A DNA stretch of 6,021 nt, taken from contig CANGUQ010000251.1 of the NCBI GenBank assembly GCA_947456915.1, positions 1 to 6,021 on the forward strand, read 5' to 3'. Position numbers and translations under genes: made by a program. The DNA is from Betaproteobacteria bacterium (GTDB lineage Bacteria; Pseudomonadota; Gammaproteobacteria; Burkholderiales; CAIKXV01). The number at the start of each line of letters is the position of its first letter. Position 1 is the first letter of the stretch. The notes beneath the pieces were generated by a model. That model searched no databases and was not told where the DNA came from. It saw nothing but the letters and a program-made list of their open reading frames with translations. This document shows positions 1-6,021 of the stretch, piece by piece.

Positions 1-296
1 AGGCGCGCCGCCTGTTCGCCGAATGGGAGCGGGAGCAGGTGACCCAGCGCAAGCTCGATACCGAGTTCCGCCAGTTGCAGCTCGAGCAGAGCACCTGGGC
101 GATGCATGCGCGCATCGAGAAGGTGGCGCTGTCGCAGCTGAAGATGCAGATGCCGGTCCCGGCCAAGGTGCAGGTGGTGGCGCGAGGCGAACCCGGTTCA
201 CCGCGCAGCGCCGCCCCGGTCGCGCCCGCGGTGCCCGAGGCGGCGGCATCGCCGGTGAAGCCGGCGCCGCCTCCGGCGCAGGGCGGTGCACGGTGA
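1..296 (+). CDS. ftsL: Cell division protein FtsL, 3' part (5' end outside window)
   Basis: FtsL is a small bitopic inner-membrane protein that forms the FtsQLB complex and helps activate septal peptidoglycan synthesis by FtsW-FtsI. The reading frame is open from the left edge (first full codon at position 3) to TGA at 294-296, giving 97 visible residues. The cytoplasmic tail and transmembrane helix lie upstream of the window. Visible residues 1-47 are a charged, heptad-like helix that fits the periplasmic coiled coil. It contains LQLEQSTWAMHARIEKVA (visible residues 25-42), which resembles the FtsL signature as I know it in betaproteobacteria. From about residue 51 the chain becomes a Pro/Ala-rich, low-complexity tail ending PPPAQGGAR. 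The GTG at 39 and the ATG at 102 are internal codons, not starts, because the homologous region begins before them. The stop overlaps the ftsI start by 4 nt. Identity rests on the coiled-coil motif plus its position directly before ftsI. FtsL is poorly conserved, so motif similarity alone would be weaker. Confidence 0.9.
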   Translation, partial: ARRLFAEWEREQVTQRKLDTEFRQLQLEQSTWAMHARIEKVALSQLKMQMPVPAKVQVVARGEPGSPRSAAPVAPAVPEAAASPVKPAPPPAQGGAR

Positions 297-2029
297 GCGC
301 CGTACGTACCTCGTCGGTGCCGCCGGTCGCGGTGAAGCTGCCCAAGTGGCGTGCCCAGCTGATGCTGGCGTGCGTGATGATCGCGTTCGCGATCATGCTC
401 GGCCGGGCGTTCTACCTGCAGGGCATGAACGACGACTTCCTGCAGGCCCGTGGCGAGGCGCGCTTCACCCGCGTCATCGAGATTCCCGCCAATCGCGGGG
501 TGATCACCGACCGGGATGGCGAGCCGCTGGCGATCTCGACGCCGGTGGAGTCGGTGTGGGCCAGCCGCGACGACGTGAAGATGACCGACGTGCAGGCGGC
601 GCAGCTGGCCAAGCTGCTGGGGACCGACGTCGGCAGCCTGCGCAAGCGGCTGGCCGAAAGCACCCGCGACTTCGTCTTCCTGAAGCGCCAGCTGCCGCCG
701 GACCAGGCGGCGCGCGTGCTGCAACTGAAGATCCCGGGGGTGCTGCTCCAGCGCGAGTATCGCCGCTACTACCCCGCGGGCGAGGTGGCGGCCCACCTGG
801 TCGGGTTCAACAACGTCGACGATGACGGCCAGGAGGGCATCGAGCTCGCCTACCAGGAATGGCTCGCCGGCAAGCCCGGCAGCCGCCGCGTGATCAAGGA
901 CAAGCGCGGCCAGATCGTCGAGGACATCGAGAGCCTGCGCGTGCCGCAGCAGGGTCGCGACCTCGCGCTGTCGATCGACCGGAAGATTCAGTACCTCGCC
1001 TACCGCGAACTGAGGGCTGCGGTCACGCAGCACAAGGCGAAGGCGGGCAGCGCGGTGGTGATCGACGTGCAGACCGGCGAGGTGCTGGCGATCGCCAACC
1101 TCCCGGCGTTCAACCCGAACAACCGCGGCAAGCTGACCGGGCAGCAGACGCGCAACCGCGCGATCATCGACCTGTACGAGCCAGGGTCGACGATGAAGGC
1201 GTTCACCATCGCGGCCGGCCTCGAGGCCGGCATCGTGCGTCCGGAGAGCGTCATCCAGACCGGTCCGGGTTCGTTGACCATCGGTCCGAACACGATCCGC
1301 GACGTGAACCCGCTCGGTGCGCTGACGGTGACGCAGGTGCTGCAGAAGTCGTCGAACGTGGGTTCGGCGCGGATCGCCCTGCAGCTGCCCTCGGCCACGC
1401 TCTGGCAGTCGTTCATCGATGCCGGCTTCGGGACCCCGACGAAGGTGGGATTCCCGGGGGAAGGCCACGGCCGGCTGCGCGCCCCCAACACGTGGCGGCC
1501 GATCGAGCAGGCGACGATGTCCTACGGGCACGGCCTGTCGGTCACCCTGCTGCAGATCGCACGGGCCTATTCGATCTTCGCCACCGATGGCGAGATGCGT
1601 CCGATCTCGATCGTGCGCGTCGACAACCCGCCGCCGGCCACGCGCGTGATCTCGGCCGAGACCGCGCGTGCCGTGCGCCACATGCTGGAACTCGCCACCG
1701 GCCCGGGGGGCACCGCGCCGCGCGCGCAGGTCGCGGGCTATCGCGTGGGCGGCAAGACCGGCACCGCGCGCAAGATCGAGAACGGCGTCTACGTGCAGCG
1801 CTACGTTGCGTCCTTCATCGGCTTCGCGCCGGCATCCGCGCCGCGCGTGATCGTCGCGGTGATGATCGACGAACCCTCGAACGGTGTCTTCTACGGCGGC
1901 GCGGTCGCCGCCCCGGTGTTCAGCCAGATCACCGCTGGCGCGCTGCGCATGCTCGGCGTCGCCCACGATGCGCCGGTCAACAACGTCGTGCTGCCGCCGC
2001 CGGGCGCCGAAGTCAGGGAGGAAGTGTGA
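293..2029 (+). CDS. ftsI: Peptidoglycan D,D-transpeptidase FtsI (penicillin-binding protein 3)
   Basis: FtsI is the septum-specific class B penicillin-binding protein. It cross-links stem peptides in the periplasm as partner of the glycosyltransferase FtsW. The product is 578 residues, close to the 588 of E. coli FtsI. A short basic cytoplasmic tail (1-20) leads into one transmembrane helix (about 21-42, an uncleaved signal anchor). The pedestal/dimerisation region begins with RGVITDRDG (68-76) and runs to about 210. The transpeptidase domain (about 250-550) has all three active-site motifs: S299-T-M-K302 (nucleophile S299), S353-S-N355 and K488-T-G490. Their positions agree closely with E. 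coli (S307, S359-N361, K494-G496). The start chosen is GTG 293, which forms a GTGA overlap with the ftsL stop, has a weak AGGG about 9 nt upstream, and gives the expected short cytoplasmic tail. The same frame stays open back to 23, but that stretch lies out of frame over ftsL and looks like GC-driven read-through. It ends in a GTGA overlap with murE. Confidence 0.97.
   Translation: MSAVRTSSVPPVAVKLPKWRAQLMLACVMIAFAIMLGRAFYLQGMNDDFLQARGEARFTRVIEIPANRGVITDRDGEPLAISTPVESVWASRDDVKMTDVQAAQLAKLLGTDVGSLRKRLAESTRDFVFLKRQLPPDQAARVLQLKIPGVLLQREYRRYYPAGEVAAHLVGFNNVDDDGQEGIELAYQEWLAGKPGSRRVIKDKRGQIVEDIESLRVPQQGRDLALSIDRKIQYLAYRELRAAVTQHKAKAGSAVVIDVQTGEVLAIANLPAFNPNNRGKLTGQQTRNRAIIDLYEPGSTMKAFTIAAGLEAGIVRPESVIQTGPGSLTIGPNTIRDVNPLGALTVTQVLQKSSNVGSARIALQLPSATLWQSFIDAGFGTPTKVGFPGEGHGRLRAPNTWRPIEQATMSYGHGLSVTLLQIARAYSIFATDGEMRPISIVRVDNPPPATRVISAETARAVRHMLELATGPGGTAPRAQVAGYRVGGKTGTARKIENGVYVQRYVASFIGFAPASAPRVIVAVMIDEPSNGVFYGGAVAAPVFSQITAGALRMLGVAHDAPVNNVVLPPPGAEVREEV
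377..396 (+). repeat. Perfect 9-bp inverted repeat inside ftsI
   Basis: The arms ATGATCGCG (377-385) and CGCGATCAT (388-396) are exact reverse complements separated by TT, and each arm contains one GATC. The element lies wholly within the codons of the FtsI transmembrane helix (residues about 29-35, MIAFAIM). It has no T-run and is not a terminator. A function is not shown by the sequence. Confidence 0.5.
2015..2021 (+). promoter_or_regulatory. Shine-Dalgarno sequence for murE
   Basis: AGGGAGG sits within the last codons of ftsI, with 4 nt between it and GTG 2026. It is the strongest ribosome-binding-like sequence in the window. It supports GTG 2026 as the murE start over the in-frame ATG at 2047, which is 25 nt away from it. 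The spacing is a little short, so GAGGA (2019-2022 region) may be the part actually used. Its place inside ftsI suggests that murE translation is coupled to termination of ftsI. Confidence 0.6.
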
Positions 2030-3552
2030 CCGCGCAGGCGCCCGCCATGCAGGCCTTCGATCCGGCTTCGCTTGCACCGCTGGGCATGCCGGTGACCTCG
2101 CTCGCGCTCGACAGTCGCCGCGTGCAGCCCGGCGACGTGTTCGTGGCCTGTCCTGGCCGCACGACCGACGGGCGCGCGTACATCGCGCAGGCCATCGACC
2201 GCGGCGCGGCAGCGGTCCTCTGGGACGCATCGGATGCATTCCGCTGGGATCCTGCCTGGCGCGTGCCCAACCTGGCGCTCGAGGGACTGCAGGCCAGGCT
2301 CGGTGCGCTCGCCAGCCATGTGTACGGGCACCCGTCGCATGCGCTGTCCGTGATCGCCGTCACCGGCACCAACGGCAAGACGTCGGTCACCCGCTGGATC
2401 GCACAGGCGCTGACCGCGAGCGGCCGCAAGTGCGCGGTGGTCGGCACGCTCGGCGCCGGCTATCCGGACGATGGCTCGATGCAGTCGCTCGCCAACACGA
2501 CGCCGGACGCGGTGACCCTGCATGCCGCGCTGGCGCGCTTCGTGCGCGAGGGCGCGCGTGCGGTTGCGCTGGAAGCGTCTTCGATCGCGCTCGACCAGCA
2601 CCGGCTGGATGCGGTGAAGATCGACGTGGCGGTCTTCACCAACCTGACCCGTGACCACCTCGACTACCATCCGGACTTCGAGGCCTATGGCGCAGCGAAG
2701 GAGAAACTCTTCGAGTGGCCGACCCTCGGTGCCGTGGTGGTCAACCTCGACGATGCGTTCGGCCGCGGCCTCGCGGCGCGCGTCGCGGCGCGAGGGGTGC
2801 CCGTGCTCGGCTTCGGCCTGCACCGGGCCGGCGCGGAGGTCGCCGGGCATGACCTGCGGCTCGACCGGCGCGGCCTGCATCTCGAGATCGCCATCGGTGG
2901 CGCGCGCGTCGCGGTCGCCAGCGGCCTGCTGGGCGAATTCAATGCGTCCAACCTGCTGGCTGCCGCGGGGGCGCTGGTGTCGGCGGGCGTCGACGCGGAG
3001 CGGCTCGGCGAACTGCTGTCGGCGGTGGATGCGCCGGCCGGTCGGATGGAGCGCGTGGAACCTGCGGATGCGGGCGCCGCTGCCGGCCTGCCGCTGGTCG
3101 TGGTGGACTATGCCCATACGCCTGACGCCCTGGCCAAGGCACTGGAGACGCTGCGTGCCGCGCTGCCCGAAGGTGGCAGGCTCTGCTGCGTGTTCGGCTG
3201 TGGCGGAGACCGCGATCCGGGCAAGCGACCCGTGATGGGCGCGATCGCCGCGCAGCTTGCCGACCGTGTCTGGGTGACCAGCGACAATCCACGCAGCGAG
3301 CCCGCCGACCGGATCATCGACGAGGTGCTCGCCGGCGTTCGCGAGGCGTCCGCCCGCTCGATGCCGCGGCGGGAAGCCGACCGCGCGCGCGCCATCGCGG
3401 GCGCGGTGGCCGAGGCGGGGCCCGTCGACATCGTGCTGGTCGCGGGCAAGGGGCACGAGGCCTGGCAGGAGGTCGCCGGCGTGCGGCATCCGTTCGACGA
3501 TCGTGCGATCGCATCGGCCGCGCTGCGGGCCCGCATCGGACGCGGAGGCTGA
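2026..3552 (+). CDS. murE: UDP-MurNAc-L-Ala-D-Glu:meso-diaminopimelate ligase MurE
   Basis: MurE is the cytoplasmic ATP-dependent ligase that adds the third amino acid to UDP-MurNAc-L-Ala-D-Glu. The product is 508 residues (E. coli 495). The three Mur ligase domains are visible: an N-terminal UDP-substrate domain (about 15-100, with LALDSRRVQPGDVFVA), a central ATPase domain and a C-terminal domain (from about 337, starting PAGRMERVE). The P-loop is T113-G-T-N-G-K118-T. K225 in YGAAKEKLF matches the carbamylated lysine (E. coli K224), just after TNLTRDHLDYH. DYAHTPDAL begins at 361. D420-N-P-R423 is the motif linked to meso-DAP rather than lysine specificity, and GKGHE (474-478) is the usual amino-acid-binding site. 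The start is GTG 2026, chosen for its strong Shine-Dalgarno and 4-nt GTGA overlap with ftsI; ATG 2047 is an alternative 7 codons in. No truncation or missing key residue was seen. The stop is followed 4 nt later by murF. Confidence 0.97.
   Translation: MTAQAPAMQAFDPASLAPLGMPVTSLALDSRRVQPGDVFVACPGRTTDGRAYIAQAIDRGAAAVLWDASDAFRWDPAWRVPNLALEGLQARLGALASHVYGHPSHALSVIAVTGTNGKTSVTRWIAQALTASGRKCAVVGTLGAGYPDDGSMQSLANTTPDAVTLHAALARFVREGARAVALEASSIALDQHRLDAVKIDVAVFTNLTRDHLDYHPDFEAYGAAKEKLFEWPTLGAVVVNLDDAFGRGLAARVAARGVPVLGFGLHRAGAEVAGHDLRLDRRGLHLEIAIGGARVAVASGLLGEFNASNLLAAAGALVSAGVDAERLGELLSAVDAPAGRMERVEPADAGAAAGLPLVVVDYAHTPDALAKALETLRAALPEGGRLCCVFGCGGDRDPGKRPVMGAIAAQLADRVWVTSDNPRSEPADRIIDEVLAGVREASARSMPRREADRARAIAGAVAEAGPVDIVLVAGKGHEAWQEVAGVRHPFDDRAIASAALRARIGRGG
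3544..3548 (+). promoter_or_regulatory. Shine-Dalgarno sequence for murF
   Basis: GGAGG lies in the final Gly-Gly codons of murE, 8 nt before ATG 3557. The spacing is close to ideal. It favours ATG 3557 over the in-frame ATGs at 3563 and 3566, although 3563 cannot be ruled out. The position over the murE stop implies re-initiation or coupling. Confidence 0.65.
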
Positions 3553-3556
3553 CGGG

Positions 3557-5008
3557 ATGGCCATGATGACGCTCTCCGACGTGGTCCGGGTCACCGGTGG
3601 CAGGCTCGGCGGCATGGACGTGCCGGTCGAATCGGTGACCATCGACAGCCGCAGGGTGGCGCCCGGCGCACTGTTCTTCGCGATCCGCGGCGACAACTTC
3701 GATGGCCATGATTTCCTGGGGCAGGTGGCGGGAGCCGGTGCCTGTGCAGCGGTCGTGAGCAGCGAAGCCTTCGCCCAGGGCTGCGCCGGGCGCGTGCCCG
3801 GCCTGCCGCTGGCCATCGTCGACGACACCCGGGTGGCGCTCGGGCAGGTCGCGAGCGAGCACCGGGCGCGGCTGCGCGGGCCGCTCGTCGCGATCACGGC
3901 CAGCAACGGCAAGACCACGATCAAGGAGATGACCGCGGCCATCCTGCGCGCGGAGGCTGCCTTGCGCGGCACGGCACCGCTTGCGGCGGCCGCCGACCCC
4001 GCGGCGTTCGAGGCGGCCGTGGCTGCGTCCGTGCTGGCCACGCCCGGGAACCTGAACAACGAGATCGGCGTGCCGTTGACGCTGCTTGCAATCAACCCGG
4101 CGCACCGCCATGCGGTGATCGAGATGGGGATGAACCACCGTGGCGAGATTTCCCGGCTGAGCCGGATGGCCCGCCCGGACGTGGTGGTCATCGGCAACGC
4201 CGGCGTCGCGCATATCGAGAACCTCGGCTCGCGCGAGGAGATCGCCGCCGCGAAGGGCGAGATCATCGAGGGCCTGAAGCCCGGCGGCACCGCCGTGATC
4301 AACGCCGACGACCGCTTCGCCAGCTTCTGGCGCGGGCTTGCCGGTGCGAACCGCATCATGGATTTCGGCATCGAGCACGCCGCGTCGGTCACCGCCCGCT
4401 GGAACCTGGACGCCGGCGGTGCCGACCTTCGGCTGCGCACGCCGATCGGGGAAGCCCAGGCGCGCATCGGCGTGCCGGGGCTGCACAACGTGCGCAACGC
4501 ACTCGCTGCCACGGCCGCTTCCCTGGCCTGTGGCGCAGGACTCGACGCAGTGCTCCAGGGTCTCCACGGCTTCCGGCCGGTGACCGGACGCCTGCGCATC
4601 ATGCCCGGACTGGAAGGCTCGACAGTGATCGACGACAGCTACAACGCGAACCCGGATTCGGCGCTCGCGGCAATCGAGGTGCTGGCCGAGCGCGAGGGCG
4701 TTCGGGTGCTGGTGCTCGGCGACATGGGCGAACTCGGCCCGGACGCCGCGCAGATGCATGCCGAGGTTGGCGCGGCCGCCCGTCACTTCGGCCTCGACCT
4801 CGTGCTGACCCTCGGCGAGCATGCGGCCCGCGCGAGCGAGGCCTTCGGACCGCCCGGCCTCCACTACACCGACGCGGATGAACTGGTCGCCGCAGCCCGG
4901 CGCCTGCTCGATCCGACGGTGACGCTGCTGGTCAAGGGATCGCGCTTCATGCGCATGGAACGCGTGGTCGGGCAGCTTGCCGCCGCGCCGGTCGACGGAG
5001 CGCACTGA
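3557..5008 (+). CDS. murF: UDP-MurNAc-tripeptide:D-alanyl-D-alanine ligase MurF
   Basis: MurF adds D-Ala-D-Ala to UDP-MurNAc-tripeptide with ATP, the last cytoplasmic step to UDP-MurNAc-pentapeptide. The product is 483 residues, longer than E. coli MurF (452). The N-terminal domain has VTIDSRRVAPGALFFAI and GDNFDGHDF. The ATPase domain has the P-loop T114-A-S-N-G-K119-T-T, then GNLNNEIG (164-171), EMGMNH (189-194) and HIENLGSREEIAAAKGEI (from 219). The C-terminal domain has D359-D-S-Y-N-A-N-P366, GDMGELG (388-394) and K460-G-S-R463. Together these are diagnostic of MurF and separate it from MurE and MurC/D. Two oddities: the first P-loop glycine is alanine (A115), and residues about 132-157 form an alanine-rich insertion between the P-loop helix and ATPGNLNNEIG, a linker that is only a few residues in E. 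coli. All other motifs are intact and codon use matches the neighbours, so the gene is probably functional. The start is ATG 3557, chosen for the GGAGG 8 nt upstream. Confidence 0.97.
   Translation: MAMMTLSDVVRVTGGRLGGMDVPVESVTIDSRRVAPGALFFAIRGDNFDGHDFLGQVAGAGACAAVVSSEAFAQGCAGRVPGLPLAIVDDTRVALGQVASEHRARLRGPLVAITASNGKTTIKEMTAAILRAEAALRGTAPLAAAADPAAFEAAVAASVLATPGNLNNEIGVPLTLLAINPAHRHAVIEMGMNHRGEISRLSRMARPDVVVIGNAGVAHIENLGSREEIAAAKGEIIEGLKPGGTAVINADDRFASFWRGLAGANRIMDFGIEHAASVTARWNLDAGGADLRLRTPIGEAQARIGVPGLHNVRNALAATAASLACGAGLDAVLQGLHGFRPVTGRLRIMPGLEGSTVIDDSYNANPDSALAAIEVLAEREGVRVLVLGDMGELGPDAAQMHAEVGAAARHFGLDLVLTLGEHAARASEAFGPPGLHYTDADELVAAARRLLDPTVTLLVKGSRFMRMERVVGQLAAAPVDGAH
4996..5000 (+). 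promoter_or_regulatory. Possible Shine-Dalgarno sequence for mraY
   Basis: CGGAG inside the last murF codons lies 11 nt before ATG 5012. The spacing is long and the match modest. With only 3 nt between the murF stop and the mraY start, coupling to murF termination may matter more than this site. Confidence 0.35.
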
Positions 5009-5011
5009 CCG

Positions 5012-6021
5012 ATGCTGCTCGCGCTTGCCCAGTGGCTTGCCCAGTACGAACGCGCGTTCAACGTGTTCAGCTACCTCACGTTGCGCGCGGTGCTGGCGAC
5101 GATCACCGCGGTGTTCATCTGCCTGATGGTCGGCCCCGCGATGATCCGCAAGCTCACGCTGTACAAGATCGGCCAGTCCGTGCGCGACGATGGGCCGAAG
5201 TCGCACCTGGCGAAGAGCGGGACGCCGACGATGGGCGGCGCGCTGATCCTGGTGTCGATCGCGATCACCGTGCTGCTCTGGGCCGACCTCACCAACCGCT
5301 TCGTGTGGGTGGTGCTGGTGGTCACGCTGGGTTTCGGTGCCATCGGCTGGGTCGACGACTATCGGAAGGTCGTCCACCGCAACCCGAAGGGCCTTTCCGC
5401 GCGCACCAAGTTCTTCTGGCAGTCGGTGATCGGCCTCTCGGCGGCGATCTTCATCGCGTGGAGCGGCAGTGCCGCGCAGACCGAACTGATCGTGCCGTTC
5501 TTCAAGAACTTCGCGTACCCGCTGGGCGCGGTCGGCTTCGTGATCCTGACCTACTTCGTGATCGTCGGCACCAGCAATGCAGTCAACCTCACCGACGGGC
5601 TCGACGGGCTGGCCATCCTGCCCACGGTGATGATCGGCTCGGCGCTGGGCATCTTCGCCTATGTCGCCGGCAACGCAGTATTCGCGAAGTACCTCGGCTT
5701 CCCGCTGATCCCGGGGGCCGGCGAGCTCACCGTGTTCTGCGCGGCGATCGCTGGTGCCGGGCTCGGATTCCTGTGGTTCAACGCCTACCCGGCTGCGGTG
5801 TTCATGGGCGATGTCGGCGCGCTGGCGCTCGGCGCCGCGCTCGGCACCATCGCGGTGATCACCCGGCAGGAGATCGTGCTGTTCGTGATGGGCGGCGTGT
5901 TCGTGGTCGAGACTCTCTCGGTCATCCTGCAGGTGGCTTCCTTCAAGCTCACCGGCAAGCGGGTGTTCCGGATGGCGCCCCTGCACCACCACTATGAACT
6001 CAAGGGCTGGAAGGAGAACCA
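5012..6021 (+). CDS. mraY: Phospho-MurNAc-pentapeptide transferase MraY, 3' end outside window
   Basis: MraY is the polytopic inner-membrane enzyme that transfers phospho-MurNAc-pentapeptide from UDP to undecaprenyl phosphate, giving lipid I. The frame opens at ATG 5012, 3 nt after the murF stop, and runs off the right edge with 336 full codons. About nine hydrophobic helices are visible (roughly 24-44, 73-93, 97-115, 132-150, 167-187, 199-217, 236-255, 262-282, 287-308). Catalytic and signature residues are present: D115-D116 in WVDDYRK, NLTDGLDGL (192-200), D267 in FMGDVGALALG, and the HHH motif (325-327) in MAPLHHHYELKGW. D115, D116 and D267 fall at exactly the E. coli numbers, so a full length near 360 is expected. 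About 25 residues, forming the last helix, are missing because of the window edge. GDVGA replaces the E. coli GDVGS, a substitution I believe is common in other bacteria. It uses the substrate made by the upstream murE and murF. Confidence 0.97.
   Translation, partial: MLLALAQWLAQYERAFNVFSYLTLRAVLATITAVFICLMVGPAMIRKLTLYKIGQSVRDDGPKSHLAKSGTPTMGGALILVSIAITVLLWADLTNRFVWVVLVVTLGFGAIGWVDDYRKVVHRNPKGLSARTKFFWQSVIGLSAAIFIAWSGSAAQTELIVPFFKNFAYPLGAVGFVILTYFVIVGTSNAVNLTDGLDGLAILPTVMIGSALGIFAYVAGNAVFAKYLGFPLIPGAGELTVFCAAIAGAGLGFLWFNAYPAAVFMGDVGALALGAALGTIAVITRQEIVLFVMGGVFVVETLSVILQVASFKLTGKRVFRMAPLHHHYELKGWKEN
5023..5045 (+). repeat. Short direct repeat within the mraY 5' end
   Basis: GCTTGCCCAGT occurs twice, at 5023-5033 and 5035-5045, with one base between (12-nt period, so in frame). 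It encodes the repeated LAQ in LAQWLAQY at residues 5-12 of MraY, before the first transmembrane helix. It may be a small in-frame duplication or chance codon reuse. Confidence 0.6.

Noticed and set aside
23..292. Upstream extension of the ftsI frame over ftsL
   Set aside because: It encodes a Gly/Arg/Ala-rich sequence out of frame with the clear FtsL coiled coil. GTG 293 gives a normal FtsI length and membrane anchor.
859..2025. Upstream extension of the murE frame through ftsI
   Set aside because: The stretch before GTG 2026 is Arg-rich and unlike any Mur ligase, and it overlaps the ftsI transpeptidase domain. The MurE homology begins just after 2026.
2560..2610. MurE EASSIALDQHR where E. 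coli has EVSSHGLVQHR
   Set aside because: The conserved E-x-S-S and QHR are kept, and Ile in place of His here fits what I recall of betaproteobacterial MurE, so I do not treat it as a defect.
3504..3513. Palindrome TGCGATCGCA near the murE 3' end
   Set aside because: It is a single 10-bp palindrome in coding sequence, without a loop or T-run; expected by chance in GC-rich DNA and not repeated nearby as far as I can see.
3549..3557. Possible promoter or terminator between murE and murF, or between murF and mraY
   Set aside because: Gaps are only 4 and 3 nt. No hairpin with a T-run and no convincing -35/-10 pair was seen.
1891..4602. Antisense open frame of about 900 codons across ftsI end, murE and murF
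   Set aside because: Very GC-rich genes with G/C third positions keep antisense frames open. The translation is Arg/Pro/Ala/His-rich with no recognisable domain, and it lies opposite three well-supported genes.
5807..5830. MraY GDVGALALG instead of GDVGSLALG
   Set aside because: The catalytic Asp is present, and Ala at the fifth position is, as far as I know, a common natural variant.
3314..5992. Second antisense open frame of about 890 codons opposite murE, murF and mraY
   Set aside because: Same cause. The translation is low-complexity, rich in Arg, His, Asp and Glu, with no family motifs, and it lies opposite conserved catalytic genes.
5032..5997. Arg-rich + strand open frame overlapping mraY
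   Set aside because: It is a shadow frame. The true mraY frame from 5012 contains all MraY signature residues and runs off the window.

Overview
This window is an internal piece of the division and cell wall (dcw) cluster of a GC-rich Gram-negative bacterium. It carries five genes, all on the + strand and almost without gaps: the 3' part of ftsL, then complete ftsI (PBP3), murE and murF, then mraY cut off by the right edge. This is the conserved dcw order of beta- and gammaproteobacteria. By eye the GC content is near 70% (not counted), with strong G/C at third codon positions. The wording of MraY and FtsL looks betaproteobacterial (for example the MraY N-terminus MLLALAQWL and the segment GFGAIGWVDDYRKV). 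However, MraY motif spacing matches the roughly 360-residue Escherichia coli form, whereas I recall some Burkholderiales carrying a longer form. My best guess is Betaproteobacteria outside the classical Burkholderiaceae; I can be fairly sure only of Proteobacteria.

Layout: ftsL ends at 296. ftsI (293-2029) starts on a GTG that overlaps the ftsL stop as GTGA. murE (2026-3552) starts on another GTGA overlap with the ftsI stop. murF (3557-5008) follows after 4 nt, and mraY (5012 to beyond 6021) after 3 nt. Each Shine-Dalgarno-like sequence lies inside the end of the gene before it. This fits one polycistronic transcript with translational coupling. No intergenic space is large enough for a promoter or terminator, and I see no RNA gene, mobile element, CRISPR array or long repeat.

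The products work together. MurE adds the third stem-peptide amino acid (predicted meso-diaminopimelate from its DNPR motif) to UDP-MurNAc-L-Ala-D-Glu. MurF adds D-Ala-D-Ala. MraY transfers the phospho-MurNAc-pentapeptide to undecaprenyl phosphate, making lipid I at the membrane. FtsI cross-links the finished peptidoglycan at the septum, and FtsL is the bitopic divisome scaffold that acts in the FtsQLB complex with FtsW-FtsI.

I found no undescribed system; this is a core housekeeping region. The most unusual details are in MurF: an Ala in place of the first P-loop Gly, and an alanine-rich insertion just after the P-loop helix. Others are a long Pro/Ala-rich FtsL tail and a short perfect inverted repeat inside the ftsI transmembrane codons.
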